A stretch of DNA of 14,473 nucleotides, taken from positions 1-14,473 of the forward strand of contig JAIRNW010000028.1 of assembly GCA_031257795.1 (NCBI GenBank), written 5' to 3'. This stretch comes from Holosporales bacterium (GTDB lineage Bacteria > Pseudomonadota > Alphaproteobacteria > BNTO01). Shown here in pieces: positions 7,314 through 14,138 of the stretch (positions are counted from its first letter, which is position 1; every line of letters begins with the position of its first letter). The translations under genes were made by a program, and so were the position numbers. Below the pieces are notes generated by a model that searched no databases, was not told where the DNA came from, and worked only from the letters and a program-made list of their open reading frames with translations.

Positions 7314-8588
7314 ATGTTGATCTTGTTGTTTGTTGTTTTGGGTTTGCTCGCGGTTTCAGCATATTGCTCCTCATGCGAAACAGCTTTGAGCGTCTCATCA
7401 AAAGCAAAGCTGCACGTGCTTGCGCAAAAAGGGTCGAAAAAGGCGCGAATCGCAGAAGATCTTAAAAACAACATCAGCCCAATGATCAGCTCTATCCTCG
7501 CCCTAAACACCGCACTAAACGCCGTGGCAACCAGCCTTTTCTCCGCGTGGCTCGGCGAGGACGGCGTTGCTTTGGCGTCGGCAGTGATGACAATTTTGAT
7601 CCTGATATACGGGGAGATTTTGCCCAAAATGCTCGCGCTGTGGGCCCCAGAAAGCCTGCTGCTAAAGTCCGCATACATAATGCGCGGACTATTTGCGATC
7701 ATGCGCCACGTAACAACCGTGGCCACCTGGATCGCCCGGAAAACCCTCTCTTGCGTCGGCATAAAGCTGCACGACAGAGGGACGGGGGCCGATGTGGAGG
7801 AGCTCCTTGGTGTCATAGACCTGCATCGCGGGCCAGACCAAGACGCGGGACAAGAGCGCGCCATGCTCAAGAGCATTTTGGACTTACGCTCCGTGCAAGT
7901 CTCAGAAATCATGACGCATCGAAAGAACGTCACCATGCTGAACGCAGACGATTCAGTGGAGTCGATTGTGGATCAGGCGCTGTTATCCCCGTTCTCGCGC
8001 CTGCCGCTTTGGCAGGGAAACCTGGACAATATTATAGGAGTTGTTAATGTGAAGGCCTTGCTGCGGGCCGTTCGCGCGGACAAACTCGATTCCCTCAATA
8101 TCAAGGCGATAGCCACAAAGCCGTGGTTTATCCCTGAAAGCACCGACCTTTTGGAGCAGCTGCAGAATTTCAGGAAGAGGCGCGAGCACTTTGCTTCTGT
8201 GGTTGATGAGTATGGGGCGCTGATGGGGGTTGTTACTTTGGAGGATATATTGGAGGAAATTGTCGGGAATATCGATGATGAGCACGATATAATTTCTACG
8301 GACGGCATTACAATTCAGCCGGACAATTCGGTTATCGTTGACGGGAGCATAACTATCCGCGATTTAAACAGACAGCTAGATTGGAATCTGGCGGACAAGG
8401 TCGCGTCGACCGTAGCGGGTTTTCTGATTAACACTGTTCGGATGATCCCGAACGTTGGGCAGGTGTTTATTCTACAGGGCTTTCGCTTCACGGTTTTAAA
8501 AAAACAGCGAAACCAAATCACGTTAATAAGGATATCGAAATGCAATGACGCCGCAGGAGAGGACGGTGAGGACGATGACTCGCGATAA
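7314..8588 (+). CDS. CNNM/CorC-family membrane protein (HlyC/CorC family)
   Basis: 424 residues. N-terminal DUF21/CNNM membrane domain (about 1-145) with hydrophobic helices at 1-20, about 55-80, 85-110 and 115-140, and the family signature YGEILPK at 99-105. Then a CBS pair: first repeat about 195-255 (VSEIMTHR...), second about 262-320 (VVDEYGALMGVVTLEDILEEIVGNI at 296-320). The C-terminal 325-415 stretch (DNSVIVDGSITIRDLNRQL...STVAGFLI) is the CorC/HlyC transporter-associated domain. Such proteins are linked to Mg2+/Co2+ efflux or regulation of cation transport; a haemolysin role is historical and should not be assumed. A good GAAAGGGAG precedes the ATG by 4-5 nt. It lies 100 nt after greA on the same strand. 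The last residues after 410 are acidic (EDGEDDD). Confidence 0.93.
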   Translation: MLILLFVVLGLLAVSAYCSSCETALSVSSKAKLHVLAQKGSKKARIAEDLKNNISPMISSILALNTALNAVATSLFSAWLGEDGVALASAVMTILILIYGEILPKMLALWAPESLLLKSAYIMRGLFAIMRHVTTVATWIARKTLSCVGIKLHDRGTGADVEELLGVIDLHRGPDQDAGQERAMLKSILDLRSVQVSEIMTHRKNVTMLNADDSVESIVDQALLSPFSRLPLWQGNLDNIIGVVNVKALLRAVRADKLDSLNIKAIATKPWFIPESTDLLEQLQNFRKRREHFASVVDEYGALMGVVTLEDILEEIVGNIDDEHDIISTDGITIQPDNSVIVDGSITIRDLNRQLDWNLADKVASTVAGFLINTVRMIPNVGQVFILQGFRFTVLKKQRNQITLIRISKCNDAAGEDGEDDDSR

Positions 8589-8641
8589 CAGGAGCGCCGC
8601 AACCCGAAAACGTGCCGCACAGCCACGCGCCCATGCAACAC

Positions 8642-8785
8642 TGGACCTCTTTCGAAACCTTCAAAATTAGAATTTTGGGAAGGATACACGGAGCACAGAA
8701 GCGGAGCGTACCTAGATACGTGAGCATTCGAGCACCGAATCGACATACCCAAAAACTGATTTTGAAGAGTTTGGAAAGAGGTCCA
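8642..8785. repeat. Element B1, inverted-repeat element
   Basis: 144 bp. Perfect 12-bp outer ends, TGGACCTCTTTC and GAAAGAGGTCCA, extending to an imperfect inverted repeat of about 30 bp (CTTCAAAATTAG against CTGATTTTGAAG). Interior GGAGCACAGAAGCGGAGCGT at about 8690-8709 is shared with B2 and, reverse-complemented, with family A. Open frames cross it in several directions but none looks like a gene. It follows the CNNM gene stop by 53 bp. Confidence 0.85.
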
Positions 8786-8810
8786 CTGCCTCCGCCTCTT
8801 TTTGCGATTC

Positions 8811-9782
8811 TCATTCACACCTAACCGAGGTCCATCCACCTTGCCCGTTTTGAAGCATTGTCATGTTATCTAAAGGACCTTCTATGCCATCGTACTCCAC
8901 GCATTTTAGATTATCGCTAATTGTTTTGTTCTTCTTAACGTCAAACAGTGTGCCCTTCGATTTTAGAATGCGAAACACGTAATCCTGATCGGCTTCTCTA
9001 GCGATTGCCGCCATCCCATAAAGCCCTGGATCCGAAGCTTCAGGATAGACCCCAAAAACAGTTTTTTCAAGGCGCCCATCAGTAACTCCCAAAACAACCC
9101 TATATTCTGGAGATGGAAAGTTATGTCTCTTGATTGCTTCTAATAATCTTTTTAGAAGGAGTGCAGCCGTTCTTTTCTGTATAGGCTCAATGCCAGGGTG
9201 TAAAGCAATAGCATAAGAAACGCAGTCACCTAAAGAGGAATGGTTAAACAAAGATCGTGACGTGATTGCTGCATTCAATTGTTCGACAACAGGCAGCTCT
9301 TTTTTAGCACAGCAACTTAAGATCAGGTCTCGAACATCCTCGGAAATCATTTTTCCCCCTCCTTTTAAATTCGCGAAGTAATCTACATTGGTACAGCCAT
9401 CTTCATTATAGGCTGAGGCAAACTTACACTGCTCCACCATTTTATCAACCTGATTGGGAACATTTGGGTCTAAGAGTTTCATCATGGGGCTAAAGAACGG
9501 CAGCTCTCCATTAAAATGACAAGCCTCCCCAACACTCACGCACCCAGCTCGGCAGTTCCTATTCATCTCCTGAATTTTAGTGTATGTACTATTTGGAAAT
9601 ATGTCCCAAGTATACAGAGTTCCTACTAGTTCGCACACCCCTGCTATTACATCACGTCTAAGATTATCTGCATAGCGATCTGGTAGCGAGATTAATGAAA
9701 CGTTACTTTGGCATACGACCTCGAGCTGAAAGAAAAACAGCAGTAACGCCAACAAAACAGGTGTCTTAAACATAATAATCAT
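8811..9782 (-). CDS. Cysteine-rich secreted protein, unknown family
   Basis: About 323 residues from the start chosen here. Opens MIIMFKTPVLLALLLFFFQL, a clear signal peptide with likely cleavage near Val-Cys-Gln-Ser. The mature part has 11 or so cysteines (VCEL, NCRAGC, ACHF, QCKF, GCTN, SCCA, DCVS, KCVE and a final RCE), an even number plausible for disulfides in the periplasm or outside the cell. A central helix-rich stretch (RTAALLLKRLLEAIKRH) precedes a beta-like segment (YRVVLGVTDGRLEKTVFGVY). I recognise no domain. A longer frame to 9908 begins with TTG inside repeat B2 and is rejected; the ATG at 9773 is an alternative start. The ribosome binding site is weak. The gene is bracketed by direct copies B1 and B2, which suggests it arrived or moved as a block. 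Confidence 0.75.
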   Translation of the reverse strand: MIIMFKTPVLLALLLFFFQLEVVCQSNVSLISLPDRYADNLRRDVIAGVCELVGTLYTWDIFPNSTYTKIQEMNRNCRAGCVSVGEACHFNGELPFFSPMMKLLDPNVPNQVDKMVEQCKFASAYNEDGCTNVDYFANLKGGGKMISEDVRDLILSCCAKKELPVVEQLNAAITSRSLFNHSSLGDCVSYAIALHPGIEPIQKRTAALLLKRLLEAIKRHNFPSPEYRVVLGVTDGRLEKTVFGVYPEASDPGLYGMAAIAREADQDYVFRILKSKGTLFDVKKNKTISDNLKCVEYDGIEGPLDNMTMLQNGQGGWTSVRCE

Positions 9783-9885
9783 TCCGAAGCCCAAATTCTC
9801 CCATCCCCCCATGTGGTGGATTCTACAACAAAAAACATTTTTATACAAAGTGACGCTAAATTCTGATTCTATAAGTCCTAAGCAA

Positions 9886-10031
9886 TGGACCTCTTTCGAA
9901 ACCTTCAAAATCAGAATTTTGGGAAGGAGACACGGAGCACAGAAGCGGAGCGTACTTAGATGTACGTGAGCATTCTAGCACCGGATCGACGTACCCAAAA
10001 ACTGATTTTGAAGAGTTTGGAAAGAGATCCA
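9886..10031. repeat. Element B2, inverted-repeat element
   Basis: 146 bp, same orientation as B1 and about 90 percent identical by eye. Left end TGGACCTCTTTCGAAACC, right end whose reverse complement begins TGGATCTCTTTCCAAAC. Differences from B1 include a 2-bp longer centre (TTAGATGTACGTGAGC) that restores a GTAC...GTAC palindrome-like motif. Lies upstream of the cysteine-rich gene start and 217 bp before dut. Confidence 0.85.
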
Positions 10032-10100
10032 ATTCACTACCTTTGCCACAGTCAGGTGAGATTGCTTCCCGAATATTACGAGAATTGTTTCAGTCTTTAT
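10032..10100 (+). pseudogene. Possible remnant of a gene 3' end (CoaBC-like tail)
   Basis: Immediately after B2 a plus-strand frame reads LPLPQSGEIASRILRELFQS, then Leu and a TAA at about 10098-10100. The SxEIAxRILxEL pattern resembles the C-terminal helix of CoaBC (Dfp) proteins, and dfp lies next to dut in many bacteria. The frame is open through the repeat but no upstream CoaBC sequence is present. It is short enough to be chance; treat as a hint only. Confidence 0.25.
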
Positions 10101-10188
10101 AAAAAATATTTGTATTAGAAGAAGCAAAACATTTGAAAAGACATGTTTTTGTCAATGCATGATACAGATGAAGTGGGAACATGAGATA

Positions 10189-10217
10189 TTGCTCTTTCAT
10201 CGCTTTTTTTGTACAGT
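10189..10217 (+). promoter_or_regulatory. Probable sigma70 promoter of dut
   Basis: TTGCTC (10189-10194), 17-nt spacer ending in a seven-T tract and G, then TACAGT (10212-10217). The T-tract plus GTACA arrangement closely matches the greA promoter. It predicts a leader of only about 25 nt. Confidence 0.5.
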
Positions 10218-10248
10218 CCGCTGTGTTCATTTTTTGTTTTTTCTTGCA

Positions 10249-10701
10249 ATGAAGATTCACGTAAAGCTTATTTCTAATTCCGCGAAGTCAAACGGCGGGC
10301 GTGCTCCGACGTATGCAACGCCGTGCAGTGCCGGGGCGGACCTATTCGCGGCAAACGAGGATGATATAGTCATCAAGGCCGGCTGTCGCGAGTTAATTCC
10401 AACAGGAATTGCCATTGATATTCCGGAAGGCTTTGAGGGGCAAATCAGATCCAGGTCTGGACTCTCAGCTAAATTCGGGGTGTGCGTGTTCAATGCCCCT
10501 GGAACGATCGACAGCGATTATCGCGGAGAAATCAAAATCGTGCTTGCCAACTTCGGAGAGAATGATTTTGTGGTGACGAATGGCATGCGGGTTGCACAGC
10601 TCGTTATAGCGCCGCATCAAAAGGTTGAGTGGGAAATTACGGAGGACTTGGGGAAAACTGAAAGGGATAGCGGCGGCTTTGGGTCTACTGGATTGAAATA
10701 G
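10249..10701 (+). CDS. dut: Deoxyuridine 5'-triphosphate nucleotidohydrolase (dUTPase)
   Basis: 150 residues, the usual size of the trimeric dUTPase, which hydrolyses dUTP to dUMP and pyrophosphate, keeping uracil out of DNA and supplying dTMP synthesis. All five motifs are present: 1, CSAGADLFA near 26-34; 2, RSRSGL near 67-72; 3, GTIDSDYRGEIKI near 85-97 with the catalytic Asp (88/90) and uracil-stacking Tyr91; 4, MRVAQLVI near 113-120; 5, RDSGGFGSTG near 139-148 closing the active site. I take the ATG at 10249, where family members begin; the frame is open 30 codons further upstream but that part covers the promoter. There is no Shine-Dalgarno sequence before the ATG. Confidence 0.97.
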   Translation: MKIHVKLISNSAKSNGGRAPTYATPCSAGADLFAANEDDIVIKAGCRELIPTGIAIDIPEGFEGQIRSRSGLSAKFGVCVFNAPGTIDSDYRGEIKIVLANFGENDFVVTNGMRVAQLVIAPHQKVEWEITEDLGKTERDSGGFGSTGLK

Positions 10702-10740
10702 GTGGATAATTGTATCGGTAACTCTGAAAATATACACAAC

Positions 10741-10808
10741 TAACCTGACATAGCGGATTTTTGCAGTGACTGGAAATTATCATTTAAATCTTATGTCAAC
10801 TGGTTCTA
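10741..10808. repeat. Element A4, internally deleted family A remnant
   Basis: The right end TTTAAATCTTATGTCAACTGGTTC (shown as parts: TTTAAATCTTATGTC at 10782-10796, then AACTGGTTC) followed by TA at 10807-10808 is identical in type to the right end of A1. A weak left end (TAACCTGACATAG at 10741-10753) lies only 68 bp away, so most of the core has been lost. The right end is certain, the left end is a guess. It sits between dut and lepA. Confidence 0.65.
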
Positions 10809-10928
10809 AGAAATTCGTGCTTCATGAGGAGCTTGATAACACACTATTCAGATTTTTCTAATATGTCAGTCAAGATTTGTATATGTTAGACTCGCCGCAA
10901 GTGCCGCTGTTTTCTCTCATCGTAATCC

Positions 10929-12824
10929 ATGCAAAATATCCGAAATTTCGCCATTATTGCCCATATAGACCACGGAAAATCGACGTTGGCAGACCGCCTA
11001 ATTGAGTTTTGTGGTGCGCTTGAGACTCGAGAAATGAAGGCGCAAGTCCTGGATTCCATGGACATAGAGCGCGAGCGCGGAATAACAATCAAAGCACAAA
11101 CCGTTAGGCTGACGTATTCAGCAAAGAACGGGCAGACGTATATATTGAACCTGATCGATACTCCTGGGCACGTTGATTTTTCATACGAGGTAAGCCGCTC
11201 TCTCGCCGCTTGTGAGGGGTCTCTCCTGGTTGTGGATGCGAGCCAAGGGGTCGAAGCCCAAACATTATCCAACGTTTACTACGCCATCGAAAACAACCAC
11301 GAGATCATTCCTGTTTTAAATAAAATAGACTTGCCATCCGCAGAGCCAGAGCGCGTTCGCCAGCAAATAGAAGAAGTGACTGGGTTAGACACAAGCGAGA
11401 CCGTGGCTATCTCTGCAAAAACAGGGGAGGGAATCATTGATGTATTAGAGAAAATAGTGCACAAGCTCCCTCCACCAACAGTAGATATGCTGGATCTCGG
11501 TGAAGATGGAGTGATTTTCATGGGTTCACCACGTGACAGCACCTCCTCAAACGCGGACACAAAAGCCGCAGCCGCCACCGCCCTGATAACCCAAGCCCCG
11601 CTAAAAGCCCTGCTCGTCGACAGCTGGTATGACACCTACGCCGGAATTATCGTTATAGTCCGCATCATTCACGGCGTGATGTCAAAAGGAATGAAAATCC
11701 GGATGATGGAAACCGGTGCCGTGTATGAGGTTGGGCAAGTCGGCTATTTCACCCCAAAAAGAATCGAGACGCCCGTCCTTCTTCCGGGCGAGGTGGGCTT
11801 CGTGACGGCTGTAATTAAGCACGTGTCTGACTGTAAGGTCGGAGACACAATCACTGATGATCGGCGCCCTGTGAGCGAGCCGCTTCCCGGGTTTCGGCCG
11901 TCCATTCCGGTCGTGTTTTGCTGCATTTTTCCAACAGACACCAATGACTTCGGGAAATTGCGGGAAAGCATAGAAAAGCTGCATCTAAATGACGCGAGCT
12001 TCGTCTACGAAATAGAGCATTCCGGTGTCTTGGGATACGGCTTTAGGTGCGGTTTTTTGGGGCTACTTCATCTGGAAATCCTGCAAGAGAGGCTTGAGCG
12101 AGAGTTTAACTTGGATCTGGTTACAACGGCCCCAAGCGTTAGTTACAAGGTGTTTTTGACGAGCGGAAGTGTCCAGGAACTGCATAACCCAGTGGACATG
12201 CCAGACGTTGTTAAGATCGATCATATCGAGGAGCCGTGGATTGAGGCGACGATCATGGTGCCGGAGGAGTTTTTGGGGGCGATTATCAACTTGTGCACGA
12301 ACAGACGCGGGGAACAAGTGGATCTGGCGTACGTTGGAAATCGCGTTATGGCCAAATATAAATTGCCGCTGAATGAGGTTGTTTATGATTTTTACGATCG
12401 CCTGAAATCCATCAGCCGCGGGTACGCCTCCCTAGACTATCACCTGGAGGGCTTTAGGACAGGCGACCTCGTTAAGCTCTCGATCCTGGTGAACGGCGAC
12501 CCTATAGAGGCGCTGTCTATGATCGTGAATAGAGACAGGGCGGAGTCGCGTGGGCGGGCGTTTTGCGAGCGTTTGAAAGACCTCATCCCGCGCCAACTTT
12601 TTAAAATAGCGATTCAGGCGGCGATTGGCGGGAAGATTATCGCGCGTGAGACTGTTTCCGCGTTGAGGAAGGACGTGCTGGCGAAATGCTACGGCGGAGA
12701 CATCACACGGAAACGGAAATTGTTGGAAAAACAGAAGGCCGGAAAGAAGAGGATGAGGCAAATTGGGAATGTTGAGATTCCGCAGAGCGCGTTTATTGCG
12801 GCTTTTAAGATTGACGATGATTAG
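10929..12824 (+). CDS. lepA: Elongation factor 4 (LepA), translational GTPase
   Basis: 631 residues, about 30 longer than typical LepA (around 600). GTPase that binds the ribosome and affects initiation or back-translocation under stress. G domain motifs: G1 AHIDHGKST at 11-19, G2 region RERGITIKAQT near 48-58, G3 DTPGH at 77-81, G4 NKID at 131-134, G5 SAKTG at 162-166. Domain II begins at PLKALLVDSWYDTY (about 224). Then EF-G-like domains and the LepA-specific C-terminal domain ending GKKRMRQIGNVEIPQSAFIA. Between G domain and domain II (residues about 184-222) there is an extra Ala/Ser/Asp-rich stretch where family members have only a few residues. No Shine-Dalgarno sequence before the ATG at 10929. 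potH follows by 41 nt. Confidence 0.97.
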   Translation: MQNIRNFAIIAHIDHGKSTLADRLIEFCGALETREMKAQVLDSMDIERERGITIKAQTVRLTYSAKNGQTYILNLIDTPGHVDFSYEVSRSLAACEGSLLVVDASQGVEAQTLSNVYYAIENNHEIIPVLNKIDLPSAEPERVRQQIEEVTGLDTSETVAISAKTGEGIIDVLEKIVHKLPPPTVDMLDLGEDGVIFMGSPRDSTSSNADTKAAAATALITQAPLKALLVDSWYDTYAGIIVIVRIIHGVMSKGMKIRMMETGAVYEVGQVGYFTPKRIETPVLLPGEVGFVTAVIKHVSDCKVGDTITDDRRPVSEPLPGFRPSIPVVFCCIFPTDTNDFGKLRESIEKLHLNDASFVYEIEHSGVLGYGFRCGFLGLLHLEILQERLEREFNLDLVTTAPSVSYKVFLTSGSVQELHNPVDMPDVVKIDHIEEPWIEATIMVPEEFLGAIINLCTNRRGEQVDLAYVGNRVMAKYKLPLNEVVYDFYDRLKSISRGYASLDYHLEGFRTGDLVKLSILVNGDPIEALSMIVNRDRAESRGRAFCERLKDLIPRQLFKIAIQAAIGGKIIARETVSALRKDVLAKCYGGDITRKRKLLEKQKAGKKRMRQIGNVEIPQSAFIAAFKIDDD

Positions 12825-12865
12825 GTACTATTACAACAGCCACAAGATATACACTTGGGAGCAAA

Positions 12866-13825
12866 ATGCTAAAAAAATTTATGAAGAAAATTATTGCGAA
12901 GAATAAAAAAATCTCTACGAACTTCCAATCAAATATTAATTATAAAATGAAAGTGCAATATCTTTTGTTATTAGTTCCATATGTTTGGGGAATTGTTTTC
13001 TTTATCATACCAACGATGCTGGTTGTAAAGATAAGTTTCGCGAAATCTTGTTGGTCCCTTCCGCCGTTCGCTCCACTTTACGAAAAAATAAGCAGCAGTT
13101 TCTATAACGTCCTGATCTACCTCGGCAATTACATAACGCTTTTAACGGATTCCTTTTATTTCTCCGCGATGCTTTCGTCTTGTGTTTTGGCGCTATCTGC
13201 CACGGTTATTTGCCTGATTATTGGTTATGCAATGGCTTATGCGATTTGCAAAACATCAAGCAAGATGCGTCTTATTTTGATTTTAATGGTGATTCTCCCT
13301 TTTGGTACGTCTTTTTTGATCAGGGTTTACGCGTGGATGAGCCTTCTAAACACGAAAGGCCTAATAAATGTATGCCTCATGAAGCTCGGCTTAATAAGCT
13401 CGCCGATCCACTTTTTGGACAACAACTATGCTGTTTGCTTAGTTATAGTATATTGTTATTTGCCATTCATGATCGTCCCAATATACGCGGCGCTGGACAA
13501 AATAGAGAAGTCCCTGATTGAAGCGGCGTGGGACTTGGGGGCGAGTAATTGGCAGGCTTTTTGGAGAGTTACCGTCCCCCTTTCTTTTCCTGGGGTTATG
13601 GCCGGATGTACGCTGGTTTTCGTTCCGGTGTTGGGGGAGTTTGTTATTCCGGATTTGATCGGAGGTTCGCGGACGCTGACGATCGGGCAAACGATTTGGT
13701 CGGAATTTTTTAGCAATAGAGATTGGCCGCTGGCGTGCGCGATTGCGGTGGTGCTGATGTGTTCTTTTTTGTTTTATGCCTTGCTTGCGAAAATTAGAAC
13801 AGACTTGATCAAAAAAGGTTCTTAG
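12866..13825 (+). CDS. potH: Polyamine ABC transporter permease, PotH/PotB type
   Basis: 319 residues, inner-membrane permease of a spermidine/putrescine ABC importer. After a basic N-terminus there are about six helices (about 32-57, 100-125, 135-158, 187-210, 240-265, 288-312). Family blocks are clear: ICLIIGYAMAYAI, VILPFGTSFLIRVYAWMSLL, GLINVCLMKLGLI, YLPFMIVPIYAAL, the EAA loop EAAWDLGASNWQAFWRVTVP at 219-238 that contacts the ATPase, and GEFVIPDLIGG. GGGAG four nt upstream supports the ATG at 12866. Likely cotranscribed with lepA. No ATPase (PotG/A), second permease (PotI/C) or binding protein follows, so the partners must be encoded elsewhere if the system works. The TAG stop lies at the boundary of element A3. 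Confidence 0.9.
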   Translation: MLKKFMKKIIAKNKKISTNFQSNINYKMKVQYLLLLVPYVWGIVFFIIPTMLVVKISFAKSCWSLPPFAPLYEKISSSFYNVLIYLGNYITLLTDSFYFSAMLSSCVLALSATVICLIIGYAMAYAICKTSSKMRLILILMVILPFGTSFLIRVYAWMSLLNTKGLINVCLMKLGLISSPIHFLDNNYAVCLVIVYCYLPFMIVPIYAALDKIEKSLIEAAWDLGASNWQAFWRVTVPLSFPGVMAGCTLVFVPVLGEFVIPDLIGGSRTLTIGQTIWSEFFSNRDWPLACAIAVVLMCSFLFYALLAKIRTDLIKKGS

Positions 13826-14136
13826 AACCCGTTGACATAATGATTTAAATTGGTCTTTTCTGCGTCGAATCCGATTCGAAGCTCGTGCACGTTTAGTACA
13901 TCCGCTTCTGCGCTCCGTTTCTCCTGAAAAATCCTCAATTTAAACCCTAACTCCGCCTGATGTTAGTATGCATAATCAATTTTGCTAGGATTTCCAACTG
14001 TTTCACGTTTTTTATGCAATATAACGTTAGTATGCCTAAAAATTGGGCGAAATCTTTGGTTTGTATGGGCAAAACATGATAGGCATGCTAAATTGATGCG
14101 GAGTTAGCGTTTAAATCTTATGTCAACGGGGTTTTA
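13823..14136. repeat. Element A3, family A copy interrupted by another element
   Basis: Left end TA then GAACCCGTTGACATAA at 13825 onward; the copy runs normally to AATTTAAA at 13944, is interrupted by 165 bp of unrelated sequence, and resumes at 14110 with TTTAAATCTTATGTCAACG to TA at 14135-14136. Without the interruption and one TTTAAA the copy is 143 bp, the same as A1. It separates the convergent potH and Rpn-type genes. Confidence 0.88.
13945..14109. mobile_element. 165-bp nested inverted-repeat element with TTTAAA duplication
   Basis: Ends CCCTAACTCCGC and GCGGAGTTAGCG form an 11/12 terminal inverted repeat that extends imperfectly for about 40 bp (subterminal TTAGTATGC against TTAGCATGCC, then TTTTGC on both sides). 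TTTAAA at 13939-13944 and 14110-14115 is the 6-bp target duplication. A second GTTAGTATGC occurs inside at about 14025-14035. No coding capacity; a non-autonomous element needing a transposase from elsewhere. Confidence 0.85.
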
Positions 14137-14138
14137 GA

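Noticed and set aside
8518..8839. Several frames through element B1 on both strands
   Set aside because: Inverted-repeat elements here happen to lack stops in more than one frame; the same peptide pieces reappear at every copy, showing they come from the repeat, not from a gene.
10159..10248. 30-codon N-terminal extension of dut
   Set aside because: Overlaps the predicted promoter and is not part of the dUTPase fold.
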